Source: Prevotella melaninogenica
Lineage (GTDB): Bacteria > Bacteroidota > Bacteroidia > Bacteroidales > Bacteroidaceae
Direction: 5' to 3'
Assembly (NCBI RefSeq): GCF_013267595.1
Contig: NZ_CP054011.1
Location: 248,001 to 312,000 of the forward strand
DNA: 64,000 nt
Each line of letters opens with the position of its first letter. The stretch's first letter is position 1. The position numbers and the translations under genes were made by a program. This document shows positions 17,882 to 26,821 of this stretch, piece by piece. The notes under the pieces were generated by a model. It was not told the origin of the DNA and searched no databases. It worked only from the letters and a program-made list of their open reading frames with translations.

Positions 17882-18886
17882 TTAGGCAGGAACTACCTTT
17901 AGCAGAATCTCAATTAGCCGTGGTAAAGCATAATTTTCAAGGTCTTGCTTTTCAATCCATATGAATTCAGAGGGCAGCTGTGGGCGATTCTTTGGTCGCC
18001 AAAGGTAGATGTCAGCAAGGAGAATTTGATGGGTAAGAATATGCTTTACTCCCTTTTGTAGTAGCTGTGCTTCGGTTTTCCACGCAGAGTCTTCAGACGA
18101 TGTAAGCTGTTCTGCCTGTGGAAACTCCCATAGTCCTTGCCAAATATCACCCGCACCACGTTGGTGGATGGCTATCTTTCCTTCATATTCAATATAGAGA
18201 TAGGTGAAATGACGTTCCCGTTGTTTCACTTTTTTGCTTTTTACTGGTAGTTCGTTAATGCGTTGTTCACGGAAAGCAACGCAGGTTTCGCAGAGTGGGC
18301 AAGCACTGCAATGAGGAGAATTTGGTGTACATTGAGTCGCACCAAAGTCCATTATCGCTTCGTTGTAGTCTGCCGGTTCATTTATAGGTAAAAGAGATTG
18401 AGCGAGCGCTTGAAACTCCTTCTTCCCTTCGGTACTATCAATAGGTGTGTCAATGCCATAATATCGAGAAAGCACACGATAAACATTTCCGTCTACCACA
18501 GCAACTGGTTCGCCAAAAGCAATAGAAGCAATGGCAGCAGCAGTATAATCGCCTACACCTTTCAGTGTCTTTAATTCTTTAAAAGTCTGGGGGAATCCAC
18601 CTAATTCCACCACCTGCTGTGCTGCCGTATGGAGGTTTCTTGCACGAGAATAATAGCCCAACCCCTGCCAAGCCTTTAGCACTTCGTCCTCCGTGGCAGC
18701 AGCGAGGTCGTTAACCGTGGGCCATTGTGCCATGAAACGTTCCCAATAACTCATACCCTGCACGATACGAGTTTGCTGTAAAATAACCTCACTCAGCCAA
18801 ATAGCGTATGCATCATTCGTCTCTCGCCAAGGTAGAGAACGTCCGTTATTTTTGAACCATTGAAGAAGTGTTGCTGCAAAATTCAT
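17882..18886 (-). CDS. mutY: A/G-specific adenine glycosylase MutY
   Basis: 334 aa. Helix-hairpin-helix LKGVGDYTAAAIASIAFG near 109 followed by VAVVDGNVYRVLSR with the catalytic Asp; LQQTRI near 37. The [4Fe-4S] loop CTPNSPHCSACPLCETC has the exact MutY spacing C-x6-C-x2-C-x5-C. A NUDIX-like C-terminal domain (IAIHQRGAGDIWQGLWEFPQ) recognises 8-oxoG. The enzyme removes adenine mispaired with 8-oxoguanine. A minus-strand TACCTTTG at 18891-18898 lies only four bases before the ATG, suggesting a leaderless transcript. Confidence 0.97.
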   Translation of the reverse strand: MNFAATLLQWFKNNGRSLPWRETNDAYAIWLSEVILQQTRIVQGMSYWERFMAQWPTVNDLAAATEDEVLKAWQGLGYYSRARNLHTAAQQVVELGGFPQTFKELKTLKGVGDYTAAAIASIAFGEPVAVVDGNVYRVLSRYYGIDTPIDSTEGKKEFQALAQSLLPINEPADYNEAIMDFGATQCTPNSPHCSACPLCETCVAFREQRINELPVKSKKVKQRERHFTYLYIEYEGKIAIHQRGAGDIWQGLWEFPQAEQLTSSEDSAWKTEAQLLQKGVKHILTHQILLADIYLWRPKNRPQLPSEFIWIEKQDLENYALPRLIEILLKVVPA

Positions 18887-19084
18887 GGAACAAAGGTAGT
18901 TAAAAAGTAGAAAAAGAATGAAAAGTAATGTGATGTTTTGTTGGTAAAATCATTATTATTTCCTATTTTTGCCACGACTATTACCCTTAAAAGGCTGAAT
19001 TTGATGTTACTTTCGATATAGAAAGATATTATAAACATAAGCCAGATATAGGGAAGATTATTATAAAATTAGAAGTTATAAAAG

Positions 19085-19456
19085 ATGAGAAACAAGGTAA
19101 AGAAAATGCTTATGGGCCTTGCCCTCATTGTGGCAATGCTATCGGTAAGCTCATGTGCTACACGTGAGTCTGCTATTAACGACTTAGAGAACTTTTCCTA
19201 TGAATTACGTGATAACAGCCAATACTACACGGCAAAGAAGTGGCGTAAAGCTGTTGACAAGTTTGGTCGCATTCGTCGAGAGATCTCACGCCATGATTAT
19301 ACCGTTGCAGAACGCCAGCGTATCGGTAAGCTCGAAGGTGATTGTGCCCGTTATATGGTGCGTGGTGCCAAAGATGGTGTGATGAATAGTGTCTTTGGTC
19401 TTGGCAGTGAGATACAAGGTATCTTAGATGCTATCGGTATCAAAGGTAAAGAATAG
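19085..19456 (+). CDS. Small lipoprotein, unknown function
   Basis: 123 aa. N-terminus MRNKVKKMLMGLALIVAMLS is a signal sequence and VSSC is a lipobox, so the protein is probably lipid-anchored at Cys24. The mature part is helical and charged (WRKAVDKFGRIRREISRHD) and ends with a glycine-containing segment GVMNSVFGLGSEIQGILDA. I do not recognise a family beyond small Bacteroidales lipoproteins. Monocistronic; a weak hairpin CAAAAGGT/ACCTTTTG with a T-run near 19537-19600 follows. Confidence 0.65.
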   Translation: MRNKVKKMLMGLALIVAMLSVSSCATRESAINDLENFSYELRDNSQYYTAKKWRKAVDKFGRIRREISRHDYTVAERQRIGKLEGDCARYMVRGAKDGVMNSVFGLGSEIQGILDAIGIKGKE

Positions 19457-19606
19457 ACTTGATAAGGCCTTTGGTAGGCATAAAGAAATTGAACTTCAGT
19501 TCTCAAAAAGCAGAACTTGAAGCAGGCAGAATAAAACAAAAGGTGGCAGCTTATTAGACTTTAAGCAAATAGTTGGCAACCTTTTGTTTTTTTTTGATTT
19601 AAAATA

Positions 19607-19636
19607 TTGTTTAGTCACCTATAATTAGTAACTTTG
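19607..19636 (+). promoter_or_regulatory. Promoter of purH-mre operon
   Basis: TTG at 19607-19609 and TAACTTTG at 19629-19636 with a 19-bp spacer match the Bacteroidetes consensus. They precede the IMP cyclohydrolase ATG by 27 bp. Confidence 0.75.
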
Positions 19637-19663
19637 CAAATCAAATCCATAAAATGTTTTACA

Positions 19664-20260
19664 ATGGCTGGTAAAAAACAAATTAAGACTGCTCTTATTT
19701 CGGTTTTTCATAAAGATGGACTTGAGGACTTGCTCAAGAAGTTAGATGCGGAAGGTGTGAAATTCTTAAGTACAGGTGGTACACAAGAGTTCATCGAATC
19801 ATTAGGATACCCATGTCAGAAGGTAGAAGATGTAACATCTTATCCTTCTATCCTTGGAGGTCGCGTGAAGACCCTTCATCCAAAGGTCTTTGGAGGAATC
19901 CTTTCTCGCCGTGATAATGAAGGTGATCAGGCACAGATGCAGAAATATGAAATACCTTTCATAGATCTTGTTATCGTAGATCTTTATCCATTTGAGCAGA
20001 CAGTTGCCAGTGGTGCCAGCGCAGAAGACATCATTGAGAAAATTGATATCGGTGGTATTTCACTGATACGTGCAGGAGCAAAGAACTTCAAGGATGTTGT
20101 TATCGTGCCAAGTAAGGCAGAATATCCAGTGTTGCTCCAGATTCTCAATACTAATGGTGCGCATACAGATATCGAAGACCGAAAGATGTTTGCAGAGCGT
20201 GCTTTTGGTGTTAGCAGCCACTATGATAAAGCTATCCATAGTTGGTTTGCAACAGAATAA
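19664..20260 (+). CDS. purH: IMP cyclohydrolase, stand-alone domain of PurH
   Basis: 198 aa from the ATG at 19664. It carries the MGS-like IMP cyclohydrolase fold: KTALISVFHKDGLEDL, LSTGGTQEFIESLGYP, ILGGRVKTLHPKVFGGIL, DLVIVDLYPFEQTV and IDIGGISLIRAGAKNF, ending at HYDKAIHSWFATE. Normal PurH has about 510-530 aa and continues into AICAR transformylase at this point. Here a stop codon follows and mreB begins 46 bp later, with no remnant of the second domain. The transformylase step must be encoded elsewhere. Reaction: FAICAR to IMP plus water, last step of purine synthesis. Confidence 0.9.
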   Translation: MAGKKQIKTALISVFHKDGLEDLLKKLDAEGVKFLSTGGTQEFIESLGYPCQKVEDVTSYPSILGGRVKTLHPKVFGGILSRRDNEGDQAQMQKYEIPFIDLVIVDLYPFEQTVASGASAEDIIEKIDIGGISLIRAGAKNFKDVVIVPSKAEYPVLLQILNTNGAHTDIEDRKMFAERAFGVSSHYDKAIHSWFATE

Positions 20261-20306
20261 GTACAGAATAGAAAAGAATATACAATTATAAAATACAGAT
20301 ATATTA

Positions 20307-21329
20307 ATGGGATTATTTTCATTTATCCAGGAAATTGCTATGGACCTGGGAACGGCAAACACGATTATTATCAGTGATGATAAGATTGTAGTTGACGAGC
20401 CGTCAGTAGTAGCACTGGACCGTCGCACAGATAAGATGATTGCTGTGGGTGGTGATGCAAAGATGATGTACGAGAAGGAACATCCCAATATTCGTACAAT
20501 CCGCCCTTTGCGCGACGGAGTTATCGCTGACTTTACAGCTTGTGAGCAGATGATGCGTGGACTTATTAAGATGGTTCACAGTGGTAATCGTTTCTTCTCA
20601 CCTTCATTACGTATGGTAATCGGTGTGCCATCAGGTTCTACTGAAGTGGAGCTTCGTGCCGTTCGTGACTCAGCTGAACACGCTGATGGACGTGATGTAT
20701 ATCTTATCTTCGAACCAATGGCTGCAGCTCTTGGTATGGGTCTTGATGTAGAGGCTCCTGAGGGTAACATGATTGTTGATATCGGTGGTGGTAGCACTGA
20801 GATTGCTGTAATCTCTTTGGGTGGTATCGTATGTAATAACTCTATCCGTGTAGCTGGTGATGACCTCACTGCGGATATTCAGGAATATATGAGTCGTCAG
20901 CACAATGTGAAGGTCAGTGAGCGTATGGCAGAGCGTATTAAGCTCCATGTAGGTTCAGCGCTGACAGACCTTGGTGATGAAGCTCCTGAGGATTACATTG
21001 TACATGGACCTAATCGTATTACAGCTCTTCCTATGGAGGTTCCTGTATGCTATCAGGAGATTGCTCATTGTCTTGATAAGACCGTTGCAAAGATTGAGAA
21101 TGCTGTTCTTTCAGCATTGGAGAACACTCCACCTGAGCTTTATGCTGACATCGTAAAGAATGGTATCTATCTTAGTGGTGGTGGTGCTTTGCTTCGTGGT
21201 ATTGACAAGCGTCTGACTGATAAGATTAATATTCCATTCCATATTGCTGAAGACCCATTGCACAGTGTGGCTAAGGGTGCAGGCATTGCATTGAAGAACG
21301 TAGATCGTTTCTCGTTCTTGATGAGATAA
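20307..21329 (+). CDS. mreB: Rod shape-determining protein MreB
   Basis: 340 aa actin-like ATPase. Phosphate 1 loop MDLGTANTIIISDDKIV near residue 12, phosphate 2 IVDIGGGSTEIAVISLGG near 157, adenosine motif GIYLSGGGALLRGID near 288. It polymerises under the membrane and steers the elongation complex with MreC, MreD, PBP2 and RodA, all encoded directly downstream. Starts 46 bp after the IMP cyclohydrolase stop and 12 bp before mreC. Confidence 0.98.
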   Translation: MGLFSFIQEIAMDLGTANTIIISDDKIVVDEPSVVALDRRTDKMIAVGGDAKMMYEKEHPNIRTIRPLRDGVIADFTACEQMMRGLIKMVHSGNRFFSPSLRMVIGVPSGSTEVELRAVRDSAEHADGRDVYLIFEPMAAALGMGLDVEAPEGNMIVDIGGGSTEIAVISLGGIVCNNSIRVAGDDLTADIQEYMSRQHNVKVSERMAERIKLHVGSALTDLGDEAPEDYIVHGPNRITALPMEVPVCYQEIAHCLDKTVAKIENAVLSALENTPPELYADIVKNGIYLSGGGALLRGIDKRLTDKINIPFHIAEDPLHSVAKGAGIALKNVDRFSFLMR

Positions 21330-21341
21330 CAACTAACGTTC

Positions 21342-22226
21342 ATGCACAATCTGACTGAGTTCCTTGCTAAGTACAAGCATTGGTTCTTGTTCGTTGCCCT
21401 GGAAGTCTTGAGTATGGTTCTTTTGTTCCGATTCAATGACTATCAGGGCAGTGTGTGGTTCACGTCAGCAAACTATGTGGCTGGTTTAGCTTATGAAGGA
21501 AGTTCAAAGGTTACGTCTTATCTAACAATGGGTGAGGTGAATGAGGCTTTGACCAAACGCAACCTTGAACTGGAACGTCAAGTGAAGGAGTTATCTGCTC
21601 AACTTTATGATAAGACAAAGGATTCTACCTTTCTTCATAAAGGTCAGTATCGTTTCCTTTCAAAGTTCCGATTGATACAGGCAAAGGTTGTAGCCAATTC
21701 ACTGGATAAACCTAATAACTTTATCACCATCAACAAAGGAACATGGGATGGTGTACATAAGGATATGGGTGTTGCCTGTGGTAATGGTGTTGTGGGTATT
21801 GTCTATATGGCAGGTATTCATTATGCCGTTGTAATCCCTGTGCTGAACTCAAAGTCAAACATCAGTTGTTCTATTCAAGGACGTGACTACTTCGGTTATC
21901 TCCATTGGAATGGAGGCGCATCCGATGTTGCTTATTTAGATGATGTCCCTCGTCATGCTAAGTTTAAGTTAGGTGACCGTGTTGTAACGAGTGGATATTC
22001 TTCTGTTTTCCCAGCTGGTGTGTTGGTTGGTAAGATAAAACATGTCTATAATTCAGAAGATGGACTCTCTTATCGACTACAAATCCAGCTATCAACAGAC
22101 TTCGGAAACCTTCGTGATGTCTGTGTGATTGACGATGCTTCTATAAGAGATCAACGCCAAGTTATAAAGGCAGCACAAGACTCTATCAAGCCTATTGAGA
22201 GTCAGATGGACAATAGTGTACAGTAA
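21342..22226 (+). CDS. mreC: Rod shape-determining protein MreC
   Basis: 294 aa. A single N-terminal membrane helix (about 16-34), a coiled coil with VNEALTKRNLELERQVKELS near 66, then the beta-barrel periplasmic domain with VVANSLDKPNNFITINKG and VGIVYMAGIHYAVVIPVLN. MreC links MreB to PBP2 in the periplasm. A gap of 115 bp separates it from mreD, larger than the other spacings of this operon. Confidence 0.95.
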   Translation: MHNLTEFLAKYKHWFLFVALEVLSMVLLFRFNDYQGSVWFTSANYVAGLAYEGSSKVTSYLTMGEVNEALTKRNLELERQVKELSAQLYDKTKDSTFLHKGQYRFLSKFRLIQAKVVANSLDKPNNFITINKGTWDGVHKDMGVACGNGVVGIVYMAGIHYAVVIPVLNSKSNISCSIQGRDYFGYLHWNGGASDVAYLDDVPRHAKFKLGDRVVTSGYSSVFPAGVLVGKIKHVYNSEDGLSYRLQIQLSTDFGNLRDVCVIDDASIRDQRQVIKAAQDSIKPIESQMDNSVQ

Positions 22227-22341
22227 GTAGACTGCTTGCAGATATTATTTAGATTGATGGGAGGTAGGATAACCACACTTTGTAGAGTCATTCTAACATT
22301 GGTGTGAGCCACTTTCCCCCTTTGAATTACGAATAAAAAGA

Positions 22342-22842
22342 ATGAATATAGATTTCCTAAAACGTTTGCTTTGGTTTGCTGTTTTGACAGTGGCACAGGT
22401 GTTTGTACTCAATCACATTCATCTGTTTGCTGTTGCCACACCATTGCTTTATATCTATTTTATCCTTTTGTTCCCTCGTAATTATCCTCAGTGGGCTATG
22501 TTGATATGGGCGTTTCTAATGGGTCTTACCATTGACACTTTCTCAAATACGCCTGGTGTAGCTTCTGCTTCATTGACTTTAATAGCTGCTTTACAGCCTT
22601 ATGTACTACAGCTATTCATACCTCGTGACAGTAGTGACAACTTCCAAGCAGGTATGGACACGCTTAGTATACCGCAATATACGTGGTATGTGGCTATTCT
22701 AACCTTGATATACAGCGTCGTTTTCTTCTTATTAGAGATGTTTAGTTTCTTTAATGTGTTAGAATGGTTACTTTGTATTGGCGGTAGTTCATTGCTCACG
22801 CTTATTCTTATTCTTGTTGTTGAGAACGTTAGGAGGCGATAA
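22342..22842 (+). CDS. mreD: Rod shape-determining protein MreD
   Basis: 166 aa with about five membrane helices and the order expected of MreD: FLKRLLWFAVLTVAQVFVLN, MLIWAFLMGLTIDTFSNTPG near 54 with the conserved Asp, and a C-terminal hydrophobic pair. It is an inner membrane partner of MreC. Only 3 bp separate it from mrdA. Confidence 0.92.
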   Translation: MNIDFLKRLLWFAVLTVAQVFVLNHIHLFAVATPLLYIYFILLFPRNYPQWAMLIWAFLMGLTIDTFSNTPGVASASLTLIAALQPYVLQLFIPRDSSDNFQAGMDTLSIPQYTWYVAILTLIYSVVFFLLEMFSFFNVLEWLLCIGGSSLLTLILILVVENVRRR

Positions 22843-22845
22843 GAA

Positions 22846-25212
22846 ATGAAGAATTATGATTTAGAAAAACGTCGCCTCGTGCTTAGTGCTGTTGCAATAG
22901 GTATCGTGGTGATATATATTATACGTCTTTTTGCTCTTCAGATAGCCAGTGACGACTATCGGAAGAGTGCCGACTCTAATGCTTTCTTAAAGAAGATTGA
23001 GTTCCCTTCACGTGGTTCTATCACTGATAGGAATGGTAAGCTGTTGGTTTTTAATCAGCCAGCTTATGACATTATGGTGGTAACCAACGAGATGAAAGGT
23101 CATCTTGATACGCTGGAGTTTTGTAAGGCACTAAACATAACAAAGGCTGATTTTATCAACCGAATGGCTAACATCAAGGATAGAAGTAAGAATCCGGGTT
23201 ATTCTCGCTTTACGCAACAACTATTCTTGAGCCAATTGAGTGATAAAGACTTTAGTGCCTTCCAAGAGAAACTTTATCGTTTTCCAGGCTTTTATATTCA
23301 GAAACGTAGTGTTCGTCAGTATCAACGAGCTATTGCTGCACATGTCCTTGGAGATGTAGCAGAGGTGAGTCAGGGTGATATTGAGGAAGATGAGTACTAT
23401 CAGCCAGGAGATTATATCGGTAAGATGGGTGTCGAGCGTGAGTATGAGAAAGACTTACGTGGAGTAAAGGGAGTACAGATACTTCTGCGAGATGCCCACG
23501 GACAGATACAAGGTCGCTATCAGGATGGTAAGTATGACCAGCGTCCACATCCTGGACGTGATATCCAACTTGGTCTTGATGCAGAACTTCAGGCACTTGG
23601 TGAACGTCTAATGGAAGGTAAATTAGGTGCTGTTGTGGCAATCGAACCAAAGACTGGACAAATTTTGGCAATGGTTTCTGCACCGACTTTCGACCCTCGT
23701 ATGATGATAGGTAAACTGCGTGGTAAGTACCAGCGAGATATGACGCTCGACCCAGCCAAGCCTCTACTTAATCGTGCTATAATGGGTCAATACCCTCCAG
23801 GTTCAACGTTTAAGACCGGACAGGCTGTTACTTATTTTACAGAAGGGATTGTGACAGACTCAACTCGTTATCCTTGTCATCATGGATTCAACTTCAAAGG
23901 ACTTCATGTCGGTTGTCACGCACATGCATCTCCTATCTCATTAGTACCTTCAATCAGCACCTCTTGTAATAGTTATTACTGTTGGGGACTCTATCATATG
24001 CTCTCCAATCGTAGGAAATATAAGACATTGGAGGATGCTATGAACGTGTGGCGCGACTACATGGTGTCAATGGGTTTCGGTTATAAATTAGGTATTGATC
24101 TTCCTGGTGAGAAACGAGGTATGATTCCAAATGCGAAGTTCTATGATAATGCTTTTAAGAAATGGAATCCGCTTTCGGTTATCTCTATTTCTATTGGTCA
24201 GGGTGAGGTCAACCTTACTCCACTGCAGATTGCTAACCTCGGTGCTACGATTGCGAATCGTGGTTATTATATTGCGCCACATGTTGTACGTAGTATTCAA
24301 GGGAAAAAACTCGATAAGAAGTATGTGGAGAAGCACCATACAAAGGGAAGTCTAAGAGCTTACCAAGAAGTGATAGCAGGTATGGTTTCATCAGTACGTG
24401 GTGGAACTTGTGCGCATGCGGTTCATCCTGGTTACTCATTGGCAGGTAAGACGGGTACAGCTCAGAACCGTGGTAAGGACCACTCTGTGTTTATGGGTTT
24501 TGCACCTGTTGATACTCCAAAGATAGCTATTGCTGTTTATGTTGAGAATGGTGGCTTTGGTGCAGACTATGGTGTCCCAATTGGTTCGCTAATGATAGAG
24601 CAGTATATTAATGGAAAGCTTACTCCTGGTGATGAAGCTCGTGCTGCAGCAGTTCAGAAACGCCATATCGCTTACTCCTTTAAGCGTCCTTTGTCACGTG
24701 CTGACTCTCTTCGTCTCGACTCTATTAAGCGTGTAAATACTATTAGAGACTCGCTGAAGAAGGTAAAAGAGAAGCAGGATTTAGCTGATGCAGAAAAGCT
24801 GAAGGAAGCAAAGGCAAGGAAAGAAGCTGAGGAAAAGGAGAAGAAAAGGCAACCACAGAACGAACCTGCTATCCGTGTAGAGCCTGAAACAACGGTTAAG
24901 ACGGAGAAGAAAGAGAAGGATAAGGAAGGCGATAAGAAGGAAAAAGAAAAAGAAAAGAATAAAGATAGTCGAAAGGAAAATAAGGAAAAGCCTAAGGTGA
25001 AGGAAAAGTCTAAGGAGCAGTCCAAAGACAAAGCAAAGGAACAACCTAAGGTGAAGTCTAAGGAACAGGCGAAAGAAAAGCCTAAGGAGCAACCTAAGGC
25101 TAAACCAAAAGAACAAGTAAAAGATAAAGCAAAGGAACAGCCTAAAGAGAAATCAAAGGGTCAATCCAACGATAAACAAAAAAGCAAGGAGAAAGTAAAT
25201 CGTGCCAAGTAA
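22846..25212 (+). CDS. mrdA: Penicillin-binding protein 2 with long Lys-rich tail
   Basis: 788 aa. A membrane anchor near 10-30, PBP dimer domain, and a transpeptidase domain with SxxK motif STFK (Ser320), STSCN as SxN, and KTG at 535-537. It cross-links peptidoglycan in the elongation complex. The normal enzyme ends near residue 600. Here about 190 further residues follow, almost entirely Lys, Glu, Gln, Ala and Pro, with repeated KEQPK/KEKPKEQ units from about 690. This tail would lie in the periplasm and be highly charged. Its end overlaps rodA by 11 bp. Confidence 0.95.
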   Translation: MKNYDLEKRRLVLSAVAIGIVVIYIIRLFALQIASDDYRKSADSNAFLKKIEFPSRGSITDRNGKLLVFNQPAYDIMVVTNEMKGHLDTLEFCKALNITKADFINRMANIKDRSKNPGYSRFTQQLFLSQLSDKDFSAFQEKLYRFPGFYIQKRSVRQYQRAIAAHVLGDVAEVSQGDIEEDEYYQPGDYIGKMGVEREYEKDLRGVKGVQILLRDAHGQIQGRYQDGKYDQRPHPGRDIQLGLDAELQALGERLMEGKLGAVVAIEPKTGQILAMVSAPTFDPRMMIGKLRGKYQRDMTLDPAKPLLNRAIMGQYPPGSTFKTGQAVTYFTEGIVTDSTRYPCHHGFNFKGLHVGCHAHASPISLVPSISTSCNSYYCWGLYHMLSNRRKYKTLEDAMNVWRDYMVSMGFGYKLGIDLPGEKRGMIPNAKFYDNAFKKWNPLSVISISIGQGEVNLTPLQIANLGATIANRGYYIAPHVVRSIQGKKLDKKYVEKHHTKGSLRAYQEVIAGMVSSVRGGTCAHAVHPGYSLAGKTGTAQNRGKDHSVFMGFAPVDTPKIAIAVYVENGGFGADYGVPIGSLMIEQYINGKLTPGDEARAAAVQKRHIAYSFKRPLSRADSLRLDSIKRVNTIRDSLKKVKEKQDLADAEKLKEAKARKEAEEKEKKRQPQNEPAIRVEPETTVKTEKKEKDKEGDKKEKEKEKNKDSRKENKEKPKVKEKSKEQSKDKAKEQPKVKSKEQAKEKPKEQPKAKPKEQVKDKAKEQPKEKSKGQSNDKQKSKEKVNRAK

Positions 25213-26677
25213 TTATACAGCAGACAGACAACCAGGTGTACTTCGTTCATTAGATTGGTGGACGATAGGTATCTATATTGCGTTGCTCACCTTTGGATGG
25301 GTGAGTGTCTGTGGTGCGAGTTATACTTATGGCGATACAGAGATTTTCTCACTTTCAACCCGTTCGGGTATGCAGATTGTGTGGATTGGTACTTCTATCT
25401 GTTTAGGCTTTGTGCTTCTAATGATGGACGACCGTTTCTATGACACCTTTGCTTATGTTATCTATGGCTTGTTAGTACTACTGCTCTTTGCCACAATCTT
25501 TAATCCTCATAGTATTAAGGGTTCTCGCTCGTGGCTTGTTATGGGTCCACTCCGATTGCAGCCTGCCGAGTTCGCGAAATTTGCAACCGCATTAGCAATA
25601 GCCAAGTTTATGTCGGCTTATGGATTTACTATCAAGAATTGGAAGCATTTTGCTGGTGCGTGCGGAATCATTTTCCTACCAATGCTGTGTATTGTCGGAC
25701 AGCGTGAGACAGGTTCTGCTTTGGTTTATTTCTCTTTCTTCCTCATGCTTTATCGTGAAGGAATGTCTGGTGCGTTCCTTTTCACTGGTCTGGCAATGGT
25801 CATTTACTTTGTTGTCGGAATCAAGTATGAGGAAATCTTGTTATGGGATACACCAACATCCTTAGGAAAGTTTGTTGTACTCCTACTTGTTCAGATATTC
25901 TCTTCGGTCATGGTGTGGGTCTATGTGGGCGACAAAGGACGTACGCGCCTATTGCTAACTTATGTCTTTGGTGTCACAGGACTTGCCTTGCTCTTCTCAG
26001 AGTTTGTTATTCCGTTTGATGTTGTTTGGATACAGTTGGTTTTATCAGCATGTGTCATTGGTTATTTAATTTATAATGCAATGAACACTCGCTTTGCTAA
26101 CTATTTCTATATTGCATTGTTTGCTTTAGGGTCAATAGCTTTTTTCTATTCAGCAGACTATGTGTTGAACGATGTCATGCAGCCACACCAGCGTGTGCGT
26201 ATTAATGTACTTTTAGGCTTAGATGAGGACTTAGCAGGAGCAGGATATAATGTACATCAGAGTGAGATAGCCATTGGCTCTGGTGGCTTACAGGGTAAAG
26301 GTTTCTTGAATGGTACGCAAACTAAGTTGAAGTTTGTACCAGAGCAGGATACAGACTTTATCTTCTGTACAGTAGGTGAGGAGGAGGGCTTCCTCGGTTC
26401 AGCCTCTGTTCTTGTGCTGTTCCTCTTCCTAATACTCCGATTAATGTACCTTGCCGATCGACAACCCTTTAAGTTTGGGCGAGTCTATGGCTATTGTGTT
26501 GCAGGAATATTCCTATTTCATCTTTTTATTAACGTAGGAATGGTATTAGGTTTGACGCCAGTTATTGGTATTCCGTTACCTTTCTTCAGTTACGGAGGTT
26601 CCTCCCTATGGGGTTTTACTTTGCTTTTGTTTATTTTTCTTCGTATCGATGCAGGGCGTAATCTTATCCGTCAGTAG
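25202..26677 (+). CDS. rodA: RodA, SEDS peptidoglycan glycosyltransferase
   Basis: 491 aa, polytopic. Starts with GTG inside the last codons of mrdA (11-bp overlap). It has SEDS features: NPHSIKGSRSWLVMGPLRLQPAEFAKFA, with the catalytic-region motif, near residues 100-125, an acidic periplasmic loop (FVPEQDTDFIFCTVGEEEGF) and the terminal FFSYGGSSLWGFT. RodA polymerises glycan strands together with PBP2. At 491 aa it is longer than E. coli RodA (370 aa), with extra helices in the middle (about 215-310). Confidence 0.95.
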   Translation: MPSNYTADRQPGVLRSLDWWTIGIYIALLTFGWVSVCGASYTYGDTEIFSLSTRSGMQIVWIGTSICLGFVLLMMDDRFYDTFAYVIYGLLVLLLFATIFNPHSIKGSRSWLVMGPLRLQPAEFAKFATALAIAKFMSAYGFTIKNWKHFAGACGIIFLPMLCIVGQRETGSALVYFSFFLMLYREGMSGAFLFTGLAMVIYFVVGIKYEEILLWDTPTSLGKFVVLLLVQIFSSVMVWVYVGDKGRTRLLLTYVFGVTGLALLFSEFVIPFDVVWIQLVLSACVIGYLIYNAMNTRFANYFYIALFALGSIAFFYSADYVLNDVMQPHQRVRINVLLGLDEDLAGAGYNVHQSEIAIGSGGLQGKGFLNGTQTKLKFVPEQDTDFIFCTVGEEEGFLGSASVLVLFLFLILRLMYLADRQPFKFGRVYGYCVAGIFLFHLFINVGMVLGLTPVIGIPLPFFSYGGSSLWGFTLLLFIFLRIDAGRNLIRQ

Positions 26678-26821
26678 GCGATAGGACTACGCTTTGGATA
26701 GCTTTAAGAAAAGGAATACAATTTATCTTTTTTGATAGATACTTCTCTTTTTGTTTAGGAGAATAAGTCTATACATCAAAAAGCGTTTTTTATTATAGAG
26801 TGGTATAGCTTTCTACTAATA

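Noticed and set aside
24672..25116. Phe/Leu/Ser-rich ORFs opposite the mrdA tail
   Set aside because: They arise from the repetitive AAG/GAA codons of the Lys/Glu tail.
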